Positions 19,881 through 43,972 of a DNA stretch of 64,000 bases are shown one piece after another. The stretch's first letter is position 1; each line of letters begins with the position of its first letter. The notes under the pieces were generated by a model. The model did no database searches. It worked only from the letters and a program-made list of their open reading frames with translations, and was not told the origin of the DNA. Origin of the DNA: Neocallimastix lanati (nom. inval.) (taxonomy: Eukaryota > Neocallimastigomycota > Neocallimastigomycetes > Neocallimastigales > Neocallimastigaceae); the NCBI GenBank assembly GCA_016946835.1, contig JACVTC010000047.1, forward strand, positions 647,001 to 711,000. The letters are read 5' to 3'. A program made the translations under genes and the position numbers.

Positions 19881-20500
19881 AAACATAAAAGAAAATAGTT
19901 ATATTATTATTATATGTTTTATTATAAATATTATATTATAAATTTGATGAAATGATTATAAATTTTATATTAACAATTTAAATAATATTATTTTTCTAAA
20001 CTTAGTAAAATTAAACTTTAGGATTAAATAAATATTACTAAACCACAGAATTAATTTCTGTAAAATAAAAAAATTGTCTTTTAAAATATATAATTAAGTA
20101 GATTAGTAATAAATAATTAGTAATAGATTAATATATAAGCATTATTTATTATAAGTAAATAATAATTATATTAACAATAAAAAAAAAAAAATAATATAAA
20201 AATTATTAATAATAATTAATTTTTATTATACAAAGAAATGGCTTTACCATTTCTATTATTTTAAGAAAAAAATATAAATAACAGTAAAAAAATTGTATTT
20301 TTTTTTTATATTGTAATTCTAACATTATAATTTTTAAATAAAAAAAAATTTAATAAAAGAATTATAAAAATCAAATTTTAAAAAGTTATATTGTTTATTT
20401 ATTTTTTTGTTTATATTAATCTTTTATTTTTATTTTTATTATTGTTTTAATTTTATTTATAATTTTTGAATAATTTTTATAAAAACCCCGAACCAAACCA
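19450..20500 (+). repeat. 3' LTR of element 3
   Basis: Repeats 5324-6375. It is preceded by the purine-rich GTGGGGGCATCT and followed by TTAT (20501-20504) and then by the interrupted copia frame. Confidence 0.92.
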
Positions 20501-23277
<2,777 letters not shown>

Positions 23278-23704
23278 ATTTTTAATAAAATTTTATTTAT
23301 TTACTTTTATATTTAATTATTTAATAAATTAATTATATATTTATTTATTTTATAAAATAAATTTAAATTTGAATATAGTAATTTTTTAAAATATAATATT
23401 ATATAAATATAATTATGGTCTCTTTCATGAGACTCTTAATCTGTCAATGAGTGAAGCTCAGATTAATTATTTTATATTATATATTTTATTTATTTAATAA
23501 TATTTTATTAATAAAGAAGAATCATTTTCTAAATAATAATTATTACATGTATTTTATATTAATTTTATTTTATAATAAAGCATAATGTATAATTTTATTT
23601 ACTATATTTTAACAAATTTATATAATTTATATATATATATATTTTTTTTCATTTTATTATTTTTTAATTTTCTTAATACTTTTAATTAATGAATGAATTA
23701 GTAA

Positions 23705-23746
<42 letters not shown>

Positions 23747-24349
23747 TGTTGTAATTTTACTGATATACGTTCTGAAAAATATTTATTAAATAACAATTAA
23801 CATTAATTAATAATTATATGAACAATTAAGTAGTTAGAATACACTCAACAATATAAACACATAATAATAACCAATTATTTATTATATTATATTTTTATTA
23901 ATAAAAGACTTCAATTTAACTATAAATTATATTATTTCTTTTTATATGGTTATAAGTATGTATACACTCTATAATGTCATAATATTCATAAAATAAGTGT
24001 AAATCTTAACATTTATTAACAATAATTTAACTCTTAAAATAATGTTGGGTATATTAAATATGAAAAAAGATTTACAATGAAATTTTAAAAAAAAATTTTC
24101 TAAAACATATATATATATATAATTTTTGGTTAATTAATCTATTTATTTAATAAATAACTTTTAGTAATAATAAAATTTCTAAACAATTTATAAATTGTTA
24201 TACAATTTTAAATTAATATATACCAGAAACTATATTCATTTTAAAACGATTATTAAATATTAATTTTTTTACAAGAAAAAAAAAAAAAAAATAGTAATAA
24301 TAATTATATGTTTTGGAAAAAGCGAATATATTTTATCATTTTTAAAAAA
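23278..24349. other. Copia leader and spacer
   Basis: The first part is leader of the minus-strand copia element. A hairpin TTAATCTG/CAGATTAA spans 23436-23466, next to GTCTC/GAGAC at 23418-23433. I could not delimit a 5' LTR. The rest is AT-only, with a T-run at 23711-23744. No gene is seen. Confidence 0.5.
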
Positions 24350-27150
24350 TTATATCAAACATTTACGAATACTTTTTAAATAAAATTCAAGAGAATTTTT
24401 TGTTTGTTTCCATGACATTTTTTTTTTTAAATTTGAAATAGGGGTATCTTCATCTTCTTCATTTTCTTTTTTTTTATTCTCTTTTGTTTTAGATCCTTTT
24501 TTTTTTCGACCATTTTTTTTAGCAGAATTTATTTGTTTTTGAAGATATTCTTCCATAGAAAAAATTAACGAGATATAGCTAAAACGAGGAGAAGGGTAGT
24601 GTTTTAAAATAATAGTTTCAGAATCATTTTCATCTACAGGGAATAATTTATTAATAAGTGCTTTACAATTAACAGGATTGAACGGCTTTTTTTGTAATTC
24701 TTTAATAATAATATGCTTTTTTAATAACAAACAAGCATTTTCATATCTTTTTTCAATTTTATTATTATTTAATGGTAAAGTTTTAAATTTATCAAAATTT
24801 GAAGAAGATAATTGTTCATTTAAGTTTTCATATGAATTATTAAGATTAGACTTTAAATTATTGATATTTTCATTATTTGCCGTATTAATTTTATTGAAAT
24901 TTAGAGGAATTTTATCTTTTTTTTGGTCAACAGTATTTAAATTTTGATTATAATAGTCTGTTCTTCTTTTAATTTCTAAAGTTTCAATCCACAATAAAAG
25001 ATTCTCAAAATGTGTTTGAGTAGGTTCAGTGGTTTTCATTGAATTAATCAGAGTTTGAGAGTAACAAAATAAAAGAAATGATGATGGTGAATATAACTGA
25101 TTAGGTTGAGATGTTAATGGTATTATTGAATTAACTAAGGTTAAATTTTCAAATGTTGGTTCAACACCTTTAGAAATACAACGGTATTTTAAAATCCAAT
25201 CTAGTGTTTTTTGAACATTTTCTTCACTATGAATTTGAATATTGTCATTTAATTTATTTTCGGAGATTAATGTATCATTACTATGATCCATTGAATTTAC
25301 ATTTTCTTGTTGAATCAAATTTTGATTTTTTTTGTTAATATCTTTGACATCATTATCCTCATCACTATCATTACTATTACTTATGGTAGAATCATCACTT
25401 TCTATATTATTATTATCATTATTTTTTTCATTAACATCAATTTCTTTATTTATATAGTTTTTAATGATATTTTCATAGTTATCATTATCATTATGGTTAC
25501 ATTTAATTATACTATTTTCACTATTGACATTTTTAATTTTATTATTCATAATTTTTTGATTTCGACTTTTAAAAAATTTATTATTTTTTATATTATTAGT
25601 TTTATTTTTAAGTTTTTGCTTATTAAGTATAATAAGTTTGGCTAATGAGATATCATTCTCTTCATTAGAATCACTTTCATCAATAATGTTTTTTGTTTCA
25701 TTATTATTCTTATTATCTTCGATATCATTAATAGTTCTACTTTCATTTTCATTTTTTGTATTATTATTATTAATTTCATTATTTTTATTATCTCTTCCTA
25801 TAATATCTTTAGTTAAATTGTAATTTTCATTATTTATATTGATTTTATCATTTTTCATCTTATTAATATTAGGATTATGATAATTAATTAAAACTAACCC
25901 ATTCAAGTTTTCTCCTTGAATTTCATGTTCAATTAAATATTCTTTATCTTTTTGATCTTTAAATTTAATATTATCTCCTTCATTTTTAAATTCTTTAGGA
26001 CTTAATCTCTTTTTATCATTCATCTTTAATTCTCCGTTTTGAATATTTTTTTTGGGAGATTCACTTTTTCTTTTAAATTTTAATAGATTATTTAAATTTT
26101 TTAATTTAATTTCATTTTCTTCCTCGGATGATGTAGAATTTTCAATAATTTCTTTTATTTTATCATTCACATTTTCTGTACCTAATTTTTTCTCATTATT
26201 ATTTTCTTTTATATTATTAATACTCATTAAATTTTTTTGATCATATTGATAATCCTCGTAATCCGAAATTAAATCATCACTTTTATCATTCAATTCTAGT
26301 TTCTGATCCATGTTTTGAGAAAATGGTTGATTTATTATATTGTCGTTATAATTAATAACATTTTCTTCCATTGTATTATTGAAAGTGTCATTGAATAAAT
26401 CAGTATCACTTAAATAACTATCAACATCGTTATTATTACTTTTATTATTATTACGATTATTTCTATTATTATTGTTATTGTTATCAATATTATCATTACT
26501 TTTAAATTTAATTTTTTCCAAATTATCTGTATAGATACTTTTTATAAATTCAATATTATTATTTTTCTCTTCCTTTTTCATATTATTATTATTATTATGT
26601 TTAGCATTGATTTTTTTACTATAATTAATTTCATTATTTCCATTATTATTATTATTACTAATTGTGTTGATATTTTCAATATATTTGTGTACTTCATCTA
26701 ATTTTTTATTAATTTTTGTCATTTCCTTTTTATTATTTTCATTTTTATTTATTAATAAATTGCTTTTTTTATTTGATTTCATGATTTTTTTAAGACTCTT
26801 TTCATTATTTTTATCATAAACATTAGAATTATCATCTGTCTCAAATTTATTTTTTCTATCATTTTTATTTATTATATCAACATTAATTTTATTGAAATGC
26901 TTTTGATTTTCATTTTTTCTTTCAATGATACTAGAAATATTATTACTGATATTTTCTTCTTCAATTTTTAAATCTTCTTTAACATCTATATTTTTAGTTT
27001 TAGTTTTTTTATTATTAATTATACCTTTATCAATATTTTTATTAGTTTCAACCATTTTATTTTTATCTCTTTTGTTTCTAATTATATCATTTTTTATGAT
27101 TTTTATATTTTTACTTTGGATACTTTTATCTAAAATTTTATTTTTAATGA

Positions 27151-27208
<58 letters not shown>

Positions 27209-28201
27209 GCTGTTGTTGTTGTTGTCATCGTTGCCATTGCTGTTACTGTTTTTATTAACTTTATTGGTAATAATATCATTATACTTATTTTTATTCAGGA
27301 TATCATTAATACAATATTCTTCTTTTTCTAATATGATTGAATTTTTTTTCTTTTTATTTATTCCAGAATTATTAGATTTGGTGTCAATTATAATTACTGA
27401 ATCATTTGTATTTTGAATTGTTGATGAAATATCACTGGAATCATCATTAATAATGATAACACTATTATCACTATCAGAATTATGCTTATCTGATATAACA
27501 ACCATAGGTCTTTGATTTTTCTTATTAATTTTAGACAATTTTTTTCTTTTATCTTTATCAAACACCAAATCTGAATCCATACTATTTTTTTTCTTATTTT
27601 CGTTTATTTCATTAAGCATTTCTTTTTTATTTTTATTATTATTTACTATTTGTTTATTATTTAAATTTTTGATTATAGCTTGAGTAGTTGAGTTTAAATT
27701 TTTACCTTTTTGTCTAGTATTATATGAAAAAGAATTAGACCTTTGTTCAATAATTTCTATATCATTATCACTATTTGAAGAAGAAGAAGAAGAAGATCTG
27801 AAGTTTAATTCCTTTTTTCTCTTTTTTCTATTTCGAATTATTTTTTGAGATTCATTTGTTTCAATATTTAATTTTCTCTTTCTTAATACTTCATTGCTTT
27901 TAGAAGGGGAAGAATATTTTTTATTATCAATATCAGTTATGCCTTTATTATTATTAGTTATTCTATTACGAAGTGAATAAATTGGTTCTTCTGTATCTTC
28001 ACTCTCTTTATTATTTTGAACCTCATTCTTTTTTTTAATTTTTTTCTTTTTTATTTTTTTATTTTTTACAATTGAATTCACGGATTCATTTTTTATAGAA
28101 GAACTACTACGCAAATTATGTCTTAAATTTCTTAAACTGACCTTACTTCTTAATCTTTCTGAAACATTATCATTGTTTTTACCTTTTTCTTTGAGTTTCA
28201 T
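24350..28201 (-). CDS. Lys/Asn-rich protein with SUMO-interaction-like motifs, family unknown
   Basis: One uninterrupted frame of 1283 residues. I do not recognise the family. Residues 1-240 are very basic with KKKK clusters that look like nuclear signals (47-58, 124-131). Between 230 and 275 there are three hydrophobic-plus-acidic motifs: VVISD (234-238), VIIINDD (248-254) and VIIID (269-273). They match the general pattern of SUMO-interaction motifs, with EIIE at 149-152 as a weaker fourth. The middle is low-complexity Asn/Lys with an Asn run encoded near 27150-27210. The last 270 residues look folded and hydrophobic (TLDWILKYRCISKG, SPSSFLLFCYSQTLINSM, ENLLLWIETL, FSYISLIFSMEEYL). A nuclear SUMO-linked scaffold is an inference. 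The ATG at 28201 is followed by a Lys-rich N-terminus; no intron is needed. Confidence 0.75.
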
Positions 28202-30448
<2,247 letters not shown>

Positions 30449-30616
30449 TTAATTACAACAATATACTTCGGGAAAACGGTCGTTAAATACACATATTCTT
30501 TGACGTATATCTTTTAAAATATCAAAAGAAAGAGAAGATATTAAAATTTCATCAAAAGCCTTCTGACCATTAACTAATTGGTTTTCATTTTCTATTTTTT
30601 CCTTATATTTAATATT

Positions 30617-30661
<45 letters not shown>

Positions 30662-31753
30662 GCTATTGCTATTAGTTACAGTTTCTAATAATAATGGATC
30701 TTTTGGACCTTCACCTTCAATCAATATTTCGCCCCATGGATCAATAATTAATGAATGACCACAAAAGGTTAATCCATCCATTTCACCACAATTATTAACA
30801 GCTACAACAAAACATTGATTCTCAATAGCTCTAGCAATTAATAAGCTTTTCCAATGATGAAGTCTTGGATATGGCCATGCAGCAGAAACAAATAAAATAT
30901 CGAGACCACCTTCTAACGGCTTCAGATTTGAAGTAGAACCAGTAATTGACTTTGTATTAGTATCAGAATTCTTTTTACTATTTGTAGTAGTAGTTTTTGT
31001 GGTAGTTGTTTTTGTTGTTGAAGAAGTGGTTGTTGAAGTAATTATGGTTGTAGTTGTTTCAGTTGATGAAGAATCTTGTTGTGGTTGTTGTAGTTGTTGT
31101 TTTGAATATTCATTTAATTTATTATTTTTTTGATTTTTTAAATTTATACCTTTTAATGCAATAGAACGAATAAACTCTGGGAAACGAATATCATAGCAAA
31201 TAACAGTTGAAAAAGTACACTCTAATTTTGAATTTGAACTATTTGCTTCATTAGAATCGGATGTATTATTTGTTTCATTTGAGTCAGACGTACTACTTTT
31301 TATTCTGTTTTTATTAATAGTAGTAGTTATGACATTGAATTGAGAACCACGAGTAAAAACCGAATCTTCTTTTGAAGGTGAAAACAAATGAATTTTAGAA
31401 TAAGTATTAAGAAGATTGCCTTCAATATCAATATTCATATTTAAATTTTCATATATTTTTCTATATGTATTATAACTAGCTATTGAACCCCCAATAATAA
31501 TTACTTTATGTTTATTAGCAAGTTCCGTTAAAAAATGTTTAGTTTTTTCCCCATTCATGTCAGCATATTCTTCAATTCTATTTATAGTATAACCAATGTT
31601 CCACATTTCTGGTAAAACAATTATATCAGGTTTACACTTTTTTAATTTCATAACTTTTTCAACATATTTTTCTATTTTATTTTTATTTTCTTGAAATTTA
31701 TAAGGAATTACCGCTAATTGAACAAGACAAACAATAATTGAATTATTTTGCAT
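30449..31753 (-). CDS. Carbon-nitrogen hydrolase, omega-amidase-like (nitrilase superfamily)
   Basis: 434 residues, one exon. The nitrilase triad is visible: Glu49 in VLPEMW, Lys120 in YSKIHLF, Cys186 in [10 protein letters not shown]. Conserved [14 protein letters not shown] and DPWGEIL follow, and the C-terminal [15 protein letters not shown] resembles the end of NIT2/YafV-type omega-amidases. That family hydrolyses alpha-ketoglutaramate or alpha-ketosuccinamate to the keto-acid and ammonia, which fits glutamine-linked transamination or metabolite repair; the exact substrate is inferred. Two host-style inserts interrupt the fold: Ser/Thr/Gln-rich about 205-275 after the Cys region and Asn-rich near 365-385. 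The core without inserts is about 340 residues, a little long for NIT2. No targeting peptide is seen, so it is probably cytosolic. Confidence 0.88.
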
Positions 31754-31955
31754 CTTCTTTTAATATATTTTAATAATTCTAAATAATTGAAAATATTAAC
31801 TAATAAAAACCTAATTACTTTAAAATAATATTTGAATTATAAATTAATAAATTAAACAATTAGTTTTTCAAGATATATTATTAATTTTAAATTTTGTTTA
31901 AAGATATGGGAAATTGTTAATATTTATAAATACATCAAATATAAGAAATTTAAAG

Positions 31956-31986
<31 letters not shown>

Positions 31987-32615
31987 TTTTATTTTATTTA
32001 TTTTTATTTTTTTATTTATTTATTTTTATTTTTTTATTTATTTATTTTTTTTAATTTTTTATTATTATTATTATTATTATATAATATATATATAACAAAA
32101 TAGTTATAGAATTTCATTTTATTTTTTATTTAATAAAAAATTTTTGAGATGAATATAATAATAATAAATTTTAATTATTATTTTAATAATATCATTCTTT
32201 ATAATATATGTAAAATGAACAAACAAAAATTTAAGTCATAAAATCCTATCATAAAATATATGTTGAAAAAGTATTTATCTATCATAAGTTTTATGTAATA
32301 ATTTAATAAAATCTTCTTAAACATTAAAAGTTTATTGAATTTTTTAAAGAAAGATATTTTTTAATCATATTCCTTTATTAAAATTGAAACTATATTAATT
32401 TTTTATCATTTTTCTTTTTTTTTTTTTTTTTTTTTATTTGTTATACATATTTATAAATTTTAATTTTATTTTATGTTATTTTATTTTTTTGTATTTATTA
32501 TTAATTCTGTTCTTATTGTTATTGTTTCTATTTAACGGAATTAACAAATTATAATAGAAATAATAATAATATGATAAAAAAAAATAAATAAATAAAAAAT
32601 ACATATATATTAAAA

Positions 32616-32662
<47 letters not shown>

Positions 32663-32722
32663 TATAAATACTTTTTTTTTTTTTTTTAATCACTATCTTT
32701 TTATTTTTTGTTGTTATTATAT

Positions 32723-32781
<59 letters not shown>

Positions 32782-32899
32782 TTTTGTTTTTGTTTTTGTT
32801 TTTGTTTTTAATTTATAATTATAATTATAATAATAATTAAAATTTTAATTCTTTAAAATTGTATATAATAAAAATAAAATGATTTTTTTTAAAAAAAAT
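31754..32899. other. AT-rich spacer
   Basis: No gene is seen. T-run at 31960-31985, TTTTATTT repeats to 32050, A-run at 32618-32660, and TTTA tetranucleotide repeats at 32720-32783. It lies upstream of the nitrilase and downstream of the kinase. Confidence 0.6.
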
Positions 32900-38277
<5,378 letters not shown>

Positions 38278-38279
38278 CC

Positions 38280-38316
<37 letters not shown>

Positions 38317-40296
38317 GTTTATATTTTATTAAAAATATTTATTCAATAATAAAATTTCAAGTACTATATTTTGATATATATTTCAATCTTTAAATTGTAT
38401 TTTTAATATTTATTTTCTTTTATATTTGTTCTTTTAATTTTAAAAAAATTAATATTATATTGTTTAACAAAAAAACTTATTTTATTTCACTTTATATATA
38501 TATATATCTTTTTTTTTTTTTTTTTTTTTTTTTTTTGGTATTTTTTATCTTCTTTTTTTAACTTTTTTTAGAAGTATATATAAAAGTAAGTTTTTTCTTT
38601 TTCTTTTTTTTTTTTTTTTTTGATAAAAAAAAAAAAAAGTGTATAATACTCGTCTTTTATAAATTTCAAAGTTTATTTTAATTTATTATATTTTCTTATA
38701 AAAAATTTTAGAAGCTTTTCTACATAATTTATAATTTTTGAACAGCTTTTTTTGTTTTGATTTTGTTTTTATTTTTATTTTGATTTTAATTTTAGTTGTT
38801 TTTTTTTTTTTTTTTTTTTATTTATTTTTTCTTTTCTTTTAGAAAAAAAAATAAAAAGAAAAAGAAAAAAGAGTTAAATTGGTATTGTAGATATTTGTTA
38901 TTGATTTAATATCGAGTAATTATGATTATTGACGACTATTTATAAATTTTAATAAATGCAAAATATATATGCTTTTATAAATTGTAAATATAATTAATAT
39001 TATATATATATATAAAAATGATAACAATATATTTTAGTTTTTTTTTTTTTTTTTTTTTTTGTATTATTATTAAATTATTAAAGAAATTAATATAAAAGGA
39101 ACTAATGCTAAAGATGTATGTAATAAAAACTATAAATGAAAAATATAATTCCATATATGAAATTAATTTTTTAATTATATAGCTAATAAAAAAAAAATTA
39201 AAAAATAAAAATAAATTATTTACAAACGAACTATGTGCTTTTATTTATTTTTCTTCTATAGATTTCCTATGACATATGATATAGTTTTATTTTTTAAATT
39301 ATTTTGTGTTATATTTATATATATGAATATATTATTTTTTGTTTTTTTTTAAAAAAAAAAAATAAAAAACTTATTCCTTTAATATATCCAATTTCCAATA
39401 TAATAAAATATGAATTCTAGATATTTATTCTTTTCTAATTATATAACTAATTATATATTAAAAAAGATATATATATATATATATATAATATATTATTCCA
39501 ATTAAATTAATGTATACTTTGATATTTATGTTTATTATATCCTTTAATTAATTATAAAAATGATTTTGAAGAAACATGTACAAATTTCTTTAACTTTTTT
39601 TTTGTTTTATATAAGATTTATTTTAAAAGAATATTTAATAAAAAAGAAAAATATCAAATTGCATTATAATATACTACTATTATTGATATTGAAATATCTT
39701 CCATTTGATGAATTTTTGTATTTAATTTTAATTTTTAATCATTAACAATTAATGATAAATTATAAAATTATTTACTTATAAAATTTATAAATATGTATAC
39801 TTTTGTATAATATATATTTTATATTACTCAAAATTAATTGATTTTATTTTTAACTTTTTATTAATATAAAAGTTTTTTCGTTATTATTTTAATAATTAAA
39901 AATAATAATAATAATAATAATAAGATTAAGGTATAATTTTGGTATTAATTTAAAATGTATGATTATAATATTTATAAAATTTTTATACTTTTATATTTAT
40001 TATTTTATTTATTTATTTATTTTATTTTTTTTTTTTTTTTTTTTATTTATTTCAAAGAATAAAAAAAAAAATAAAAAAAAATAAAAAATAAAAAAAAAAA
40101 AATAAAATTTTTGATATATTTATAAATAATTATTATTATAATTTATATAAAGTATAAAAAAAATAAATATTATTTTATATATTTTTTATTATTAATCAAA
40201 ATTAATAATAAATATTATTTATATTTAATTATATCATTATCTATTTATTTATTTATTTATTTATTTATTTATTCATTCATTCATTCATTCATTCAT

Positions 40297-40344
<48 letters not shown>

Positions 40345-43300
40345 AATTTAAACTTTTAATAATAAAAATATATTAGAATATATTATAATTATAATATGTA
40401 TAATAGAATATAATATAATAAATAGCTCAACATATTTTTTAAATGAATTATTTTTCCTTATAATTTTATTATAATAAAAATAATAAATATATAATTTATT
40501 AATATTTAGCTTCTAATAGCTTTATTAATAAAATTAAATTTAATAATTTTATTTAATAATAAAAAAAATTAAAATTAATAAAAAAATTAATGGATGAATA
40601 TATAATATACAAATAAAATAAAAAATTTGATATATATATTAAAATATATTTATATAAAATAGTCCAGTTATTATAAATAACCTGTCATAATAAAGGAAAA
40701 CAAAATTGAATAGACATAGAAAAAATTTAAATAAAAAATATTTAATATACATAAAAAAAATAAAACATTATAATAATTCAAAATAATAAAATGTTTTTTT
40801 TATTATGTATAGTCAATATTCTTTTATATAATCTTCAATTTAGTTTTATTATTTTTTTTTTAAATTTCTAATATAAATTAAATAGATATCAATAATATGG
40901 CTTTTTTTTTTATTTTTTTATAATAAATTTTCATTAAAAAATAAATTAAATTTTATTATACCAACTATACTATAATGTATTATATAATGTATTATTTTAA
41001 AAGGGATCACTATTAATTTTTATGAACTAAAAAAAAAAAAAATAAAAAAAATAAAAAAAAGGTAGGAAATGATGGAGCTATAATACCAAATATACATTAA
41101 TAAATTATATTATTAAAATATATAAATTTCAAAATTATATATATGAAATAAACTTTAATAATAGATAGTAATATAATATATTTAATAATATATTGTATAT
41201 AAACTTTGGATAGTTACAGTTAATTAAAATAAAATTAAAGTTTTTTTAAAGTTTAACCACAAAATATCAAAAAATAATTAATATTTAATTTTAAATCTTT
41301 AAAACAATATTTAATTAATAATTAATAAATATTATTAATACTAATTTATATTTAATAATTTCTTATTAATAAAAGAAAATAATATACAATTATATATTAA
41401 AAATAATTATAATAAATTGATTTAATTATAAAAAAGAATAATAATAAAAATAATTAATTAATTAGTTTTAATAACATCAAAATGAAATAAAGTAAAATAA
41501 TAATTATAATAATAAAATAATCAATAAATTATGATTACTTCAATAATAATATAAAAAATAACTTTATATTTTTTATTATTGTTAAAATTATAAATAATAA
41601 TTAGAATGAAAATAATATTAAAGTATATTGATTTAGTCTTTCAAATAAATTAATAGAATATTTTTTTATTTTATGACTAATTAAGCAAAAATAACATTAG
41701 ATATTTATAAATACATAACTTTTAAAACTTTTTAATTAAAATTAAATAATGAAAAAATTAATTTTACCTTGTTTTATATCCTTTTATAAATATATAATGA
41801 AAATATTAATTTTTGTTAGATATATAATATATCATCAATCTTACTTCATTTAATTCAATATTCATTGGCATTAAAAAGCAATAATAATAATAATAAAAAA
41901 TTAGTTCAATAAACATATTATAAAATTTATTTCTTCATTAAATATTTTACTAAATCATTTATATTAATGAAAAAAATGATAATTTAAAAAATTCAAAAAT
42001 TTTATATCTGAATAATTTATAAAAATAAAGCTTTAACTATAAAAAAAAAAAAAAAAAAAAAAAAACCTTTCATATTAAATATTAATGAAATAAAATAAAA
42101 TTCTAAATGAATTTATTATGACTTAAATATAATTTATAATTATTTGAAATTTTTCTTAAAAATTTTATTTAATATTCACTTTTATATTTAGTATGTTTTA
42201 TAAGAAAAAAAGTAAATACAATTTAATATAAATGTTTGATTCTATAATTTATTTTTTAAACATTTTTTTTATATCATTAAAATAATTTTAATTTAAATAC
42301 TGTATAATAAAGTGTTATTAAAAAAATCAATAATGATTTTTATAAATAATTTTATTATATTATAATTTTAATTTTCTATATACATATTTAAAAATTTATT
42401 AAACTGATAATTTTAATTATATTTTAATTATACTAATTATTGTTATTATTTTTAATACAATTTAACTATTAATAATAAAATACATATATGCATATATTTT
42501 TTTTAAAAATTAAAAATTAAAATTAAAAGGTTAGAATAATACGAAGAATTATATTATTTAGAAATTTTACTTCACTTTTTATATAAAAAAAAAGAAGTTT
42601 ATTCATATAATTAACATTAAAGAGAAATAAATAATGTAAAAATGAAAATTTACAATTTATCTTATATTAATTATTTATATTTTATTAATAAAATGATAAT
42701 AAAGTATAAATTATTTAAATATAAATTTTTACTTTTAAATAATATATAAATTAAGTTTTATTTATTTATTTTAATTATATGTTTTTTAATATTAAAAAGA
42801 AGAAAATGAAATATACATTTGTATGTAGTAAATAAATAAAAAAATAAAAAAGAAATCATTTATATATTTATTTGAATTATTAATATATATTTAGAGTTAA
42901 ATTTTTAAATTATCCTATTTATTAACTTTAAATTACTTTTTAATTTTATATGATTAATATTTAATTAATCTTTATATATATAATAAAACTTTCTGTATAA
43001 ATAGGAAAATTTTATATTTTAATTTCAGTTATTTAAACCTTAATAAACAAATTTTTTATATAAAAATAATTAATTGATAATTATAGTTTAGTTCATAAAG
43101 TAAATTAATTATTTTATTATAATTGAATCTAAATTTCATTATAGTAGTATATATGTTACGTCTAAAAAAAATTATAACAAATCATTATTACCATCAAATA
43201 CTAAGCCAGGTATTTTATAATTGTAAATTATTAAATATTTATTTTTAATATTATATCACTATGATGGATTTAATTATTGATTTTTATTTTTTATTATTAA

Positions 43301-43657
43301 ATCTATTTTATATTCATTCATATAAATTTCTATCCATTTCAATTTTTATTTATTTATTTAAATTATATTAATATATCTAATTTTTATTTTTAAGAAAAAA
43401 TTAATAGTATTTAAAATTTAAGTCATTGTTATGATTGAAAGAATAAAAATTTTTTGTTAATTATCAGTGATTAATAAAATTACATTATAGATATTAAAAA
43501 TAAATTCATCGATTTTAAATCGTTTAATAATATTTTTTTTTTTAATTTTGATCTTTTATCTATTTTATCTATTATACTTTTTTAGCTTTTTTATATTAAA
43601 ATTCAACTATTAAAATGTTTTAGGTAATAATAATGAAAGGTCTTAAAATTAAAACCA

Positions 43658-43696
<39 letters not shown>

Positions 43697-43972
43697 TCAT
43701 TTTATTTTATTTCTACCAATTTTTTTTTTTTTTTAAAAAAAAAAGGCATTTTAATTTTAAAATACCTGCTTAAAATATTTTTATTATTGTCATTAAAATT
43801 TTAATTTTTAGATATATTTTATTATTAAATATAATATAGTAATATATAAAAATATAAATATATTATACCTTTTTTTTTTTTATATATCATTATTGTATTT
43901 TAATACATGATAATTAAAATTTATCTATAATATTAAAAAAAATGTCATTTTTTCTTTATATATATATACATT
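38278..43972. other. Long AT-rich spacer
   Basis: No supported gene in 5.7 kb. It begins with an (ATT)n tract and T-runs (38512-38536, 38806-38819) upstream of the kinase. A TTTA array at 40238-40343 has a block of TTCA units (40270-40295) inside it. TA-dinucleotide runs are common. The 61-codon plus-strand frame at 39560-39745 is Leu/Ile/Phe-rich and has nothing to support it. Confidence 0.6.

Larger units (their letters stand above)
5324..20500 (+). mobile_element. Ty3/gypsy LTR retrotransposon, element 3 (host of the nested element 2)
   Basis: Bounded by two LTRs of 1052 and 1051 bp beginning TGATAAAG and ending AACCAAACCA. By eye they differ only by one A in an A-run, so the insertion is very recent. 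TTAT lies immediately outside both ends (5320-5323 and 20501-20504), a 4-bp target duplication; ATTAT is possible if the LTR ends one base earlier. Inside are a primer site, a structured leader, gag split by element 2, and pol. Without element 2 it is about 8.15 kb. Gag and pol resemble element 1. Confidence 0.92.

Noticed and set aside
24350-25200. C-terminal region as SLX4, because of SUMO-interaction-like motifs and a basic N-terminus
   Set aside because: I cannot see the SLX4 C-terminal helical motif or BTB/UBZ domains, so no name is given.
25307-27416. Plus-strand frames opposite the 1283-residue gene
   Set aside because: Hydrophobic Ile/Leu/Phe shadows of Asn/Lys codons on the minus strand, with no start context or motif.
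39560-39745. 61-codon plus-strand ORF
   Set aside because: No homology, Leu/Ile/Phe bias expected from AT-rich DNA, no splice partners found.
40238-40343. TTTA/TTCA array as a CRISPR-like or satellite array
   Set aside because: Simple tetranucleotide slippage with no spacers; eukaryotic context.
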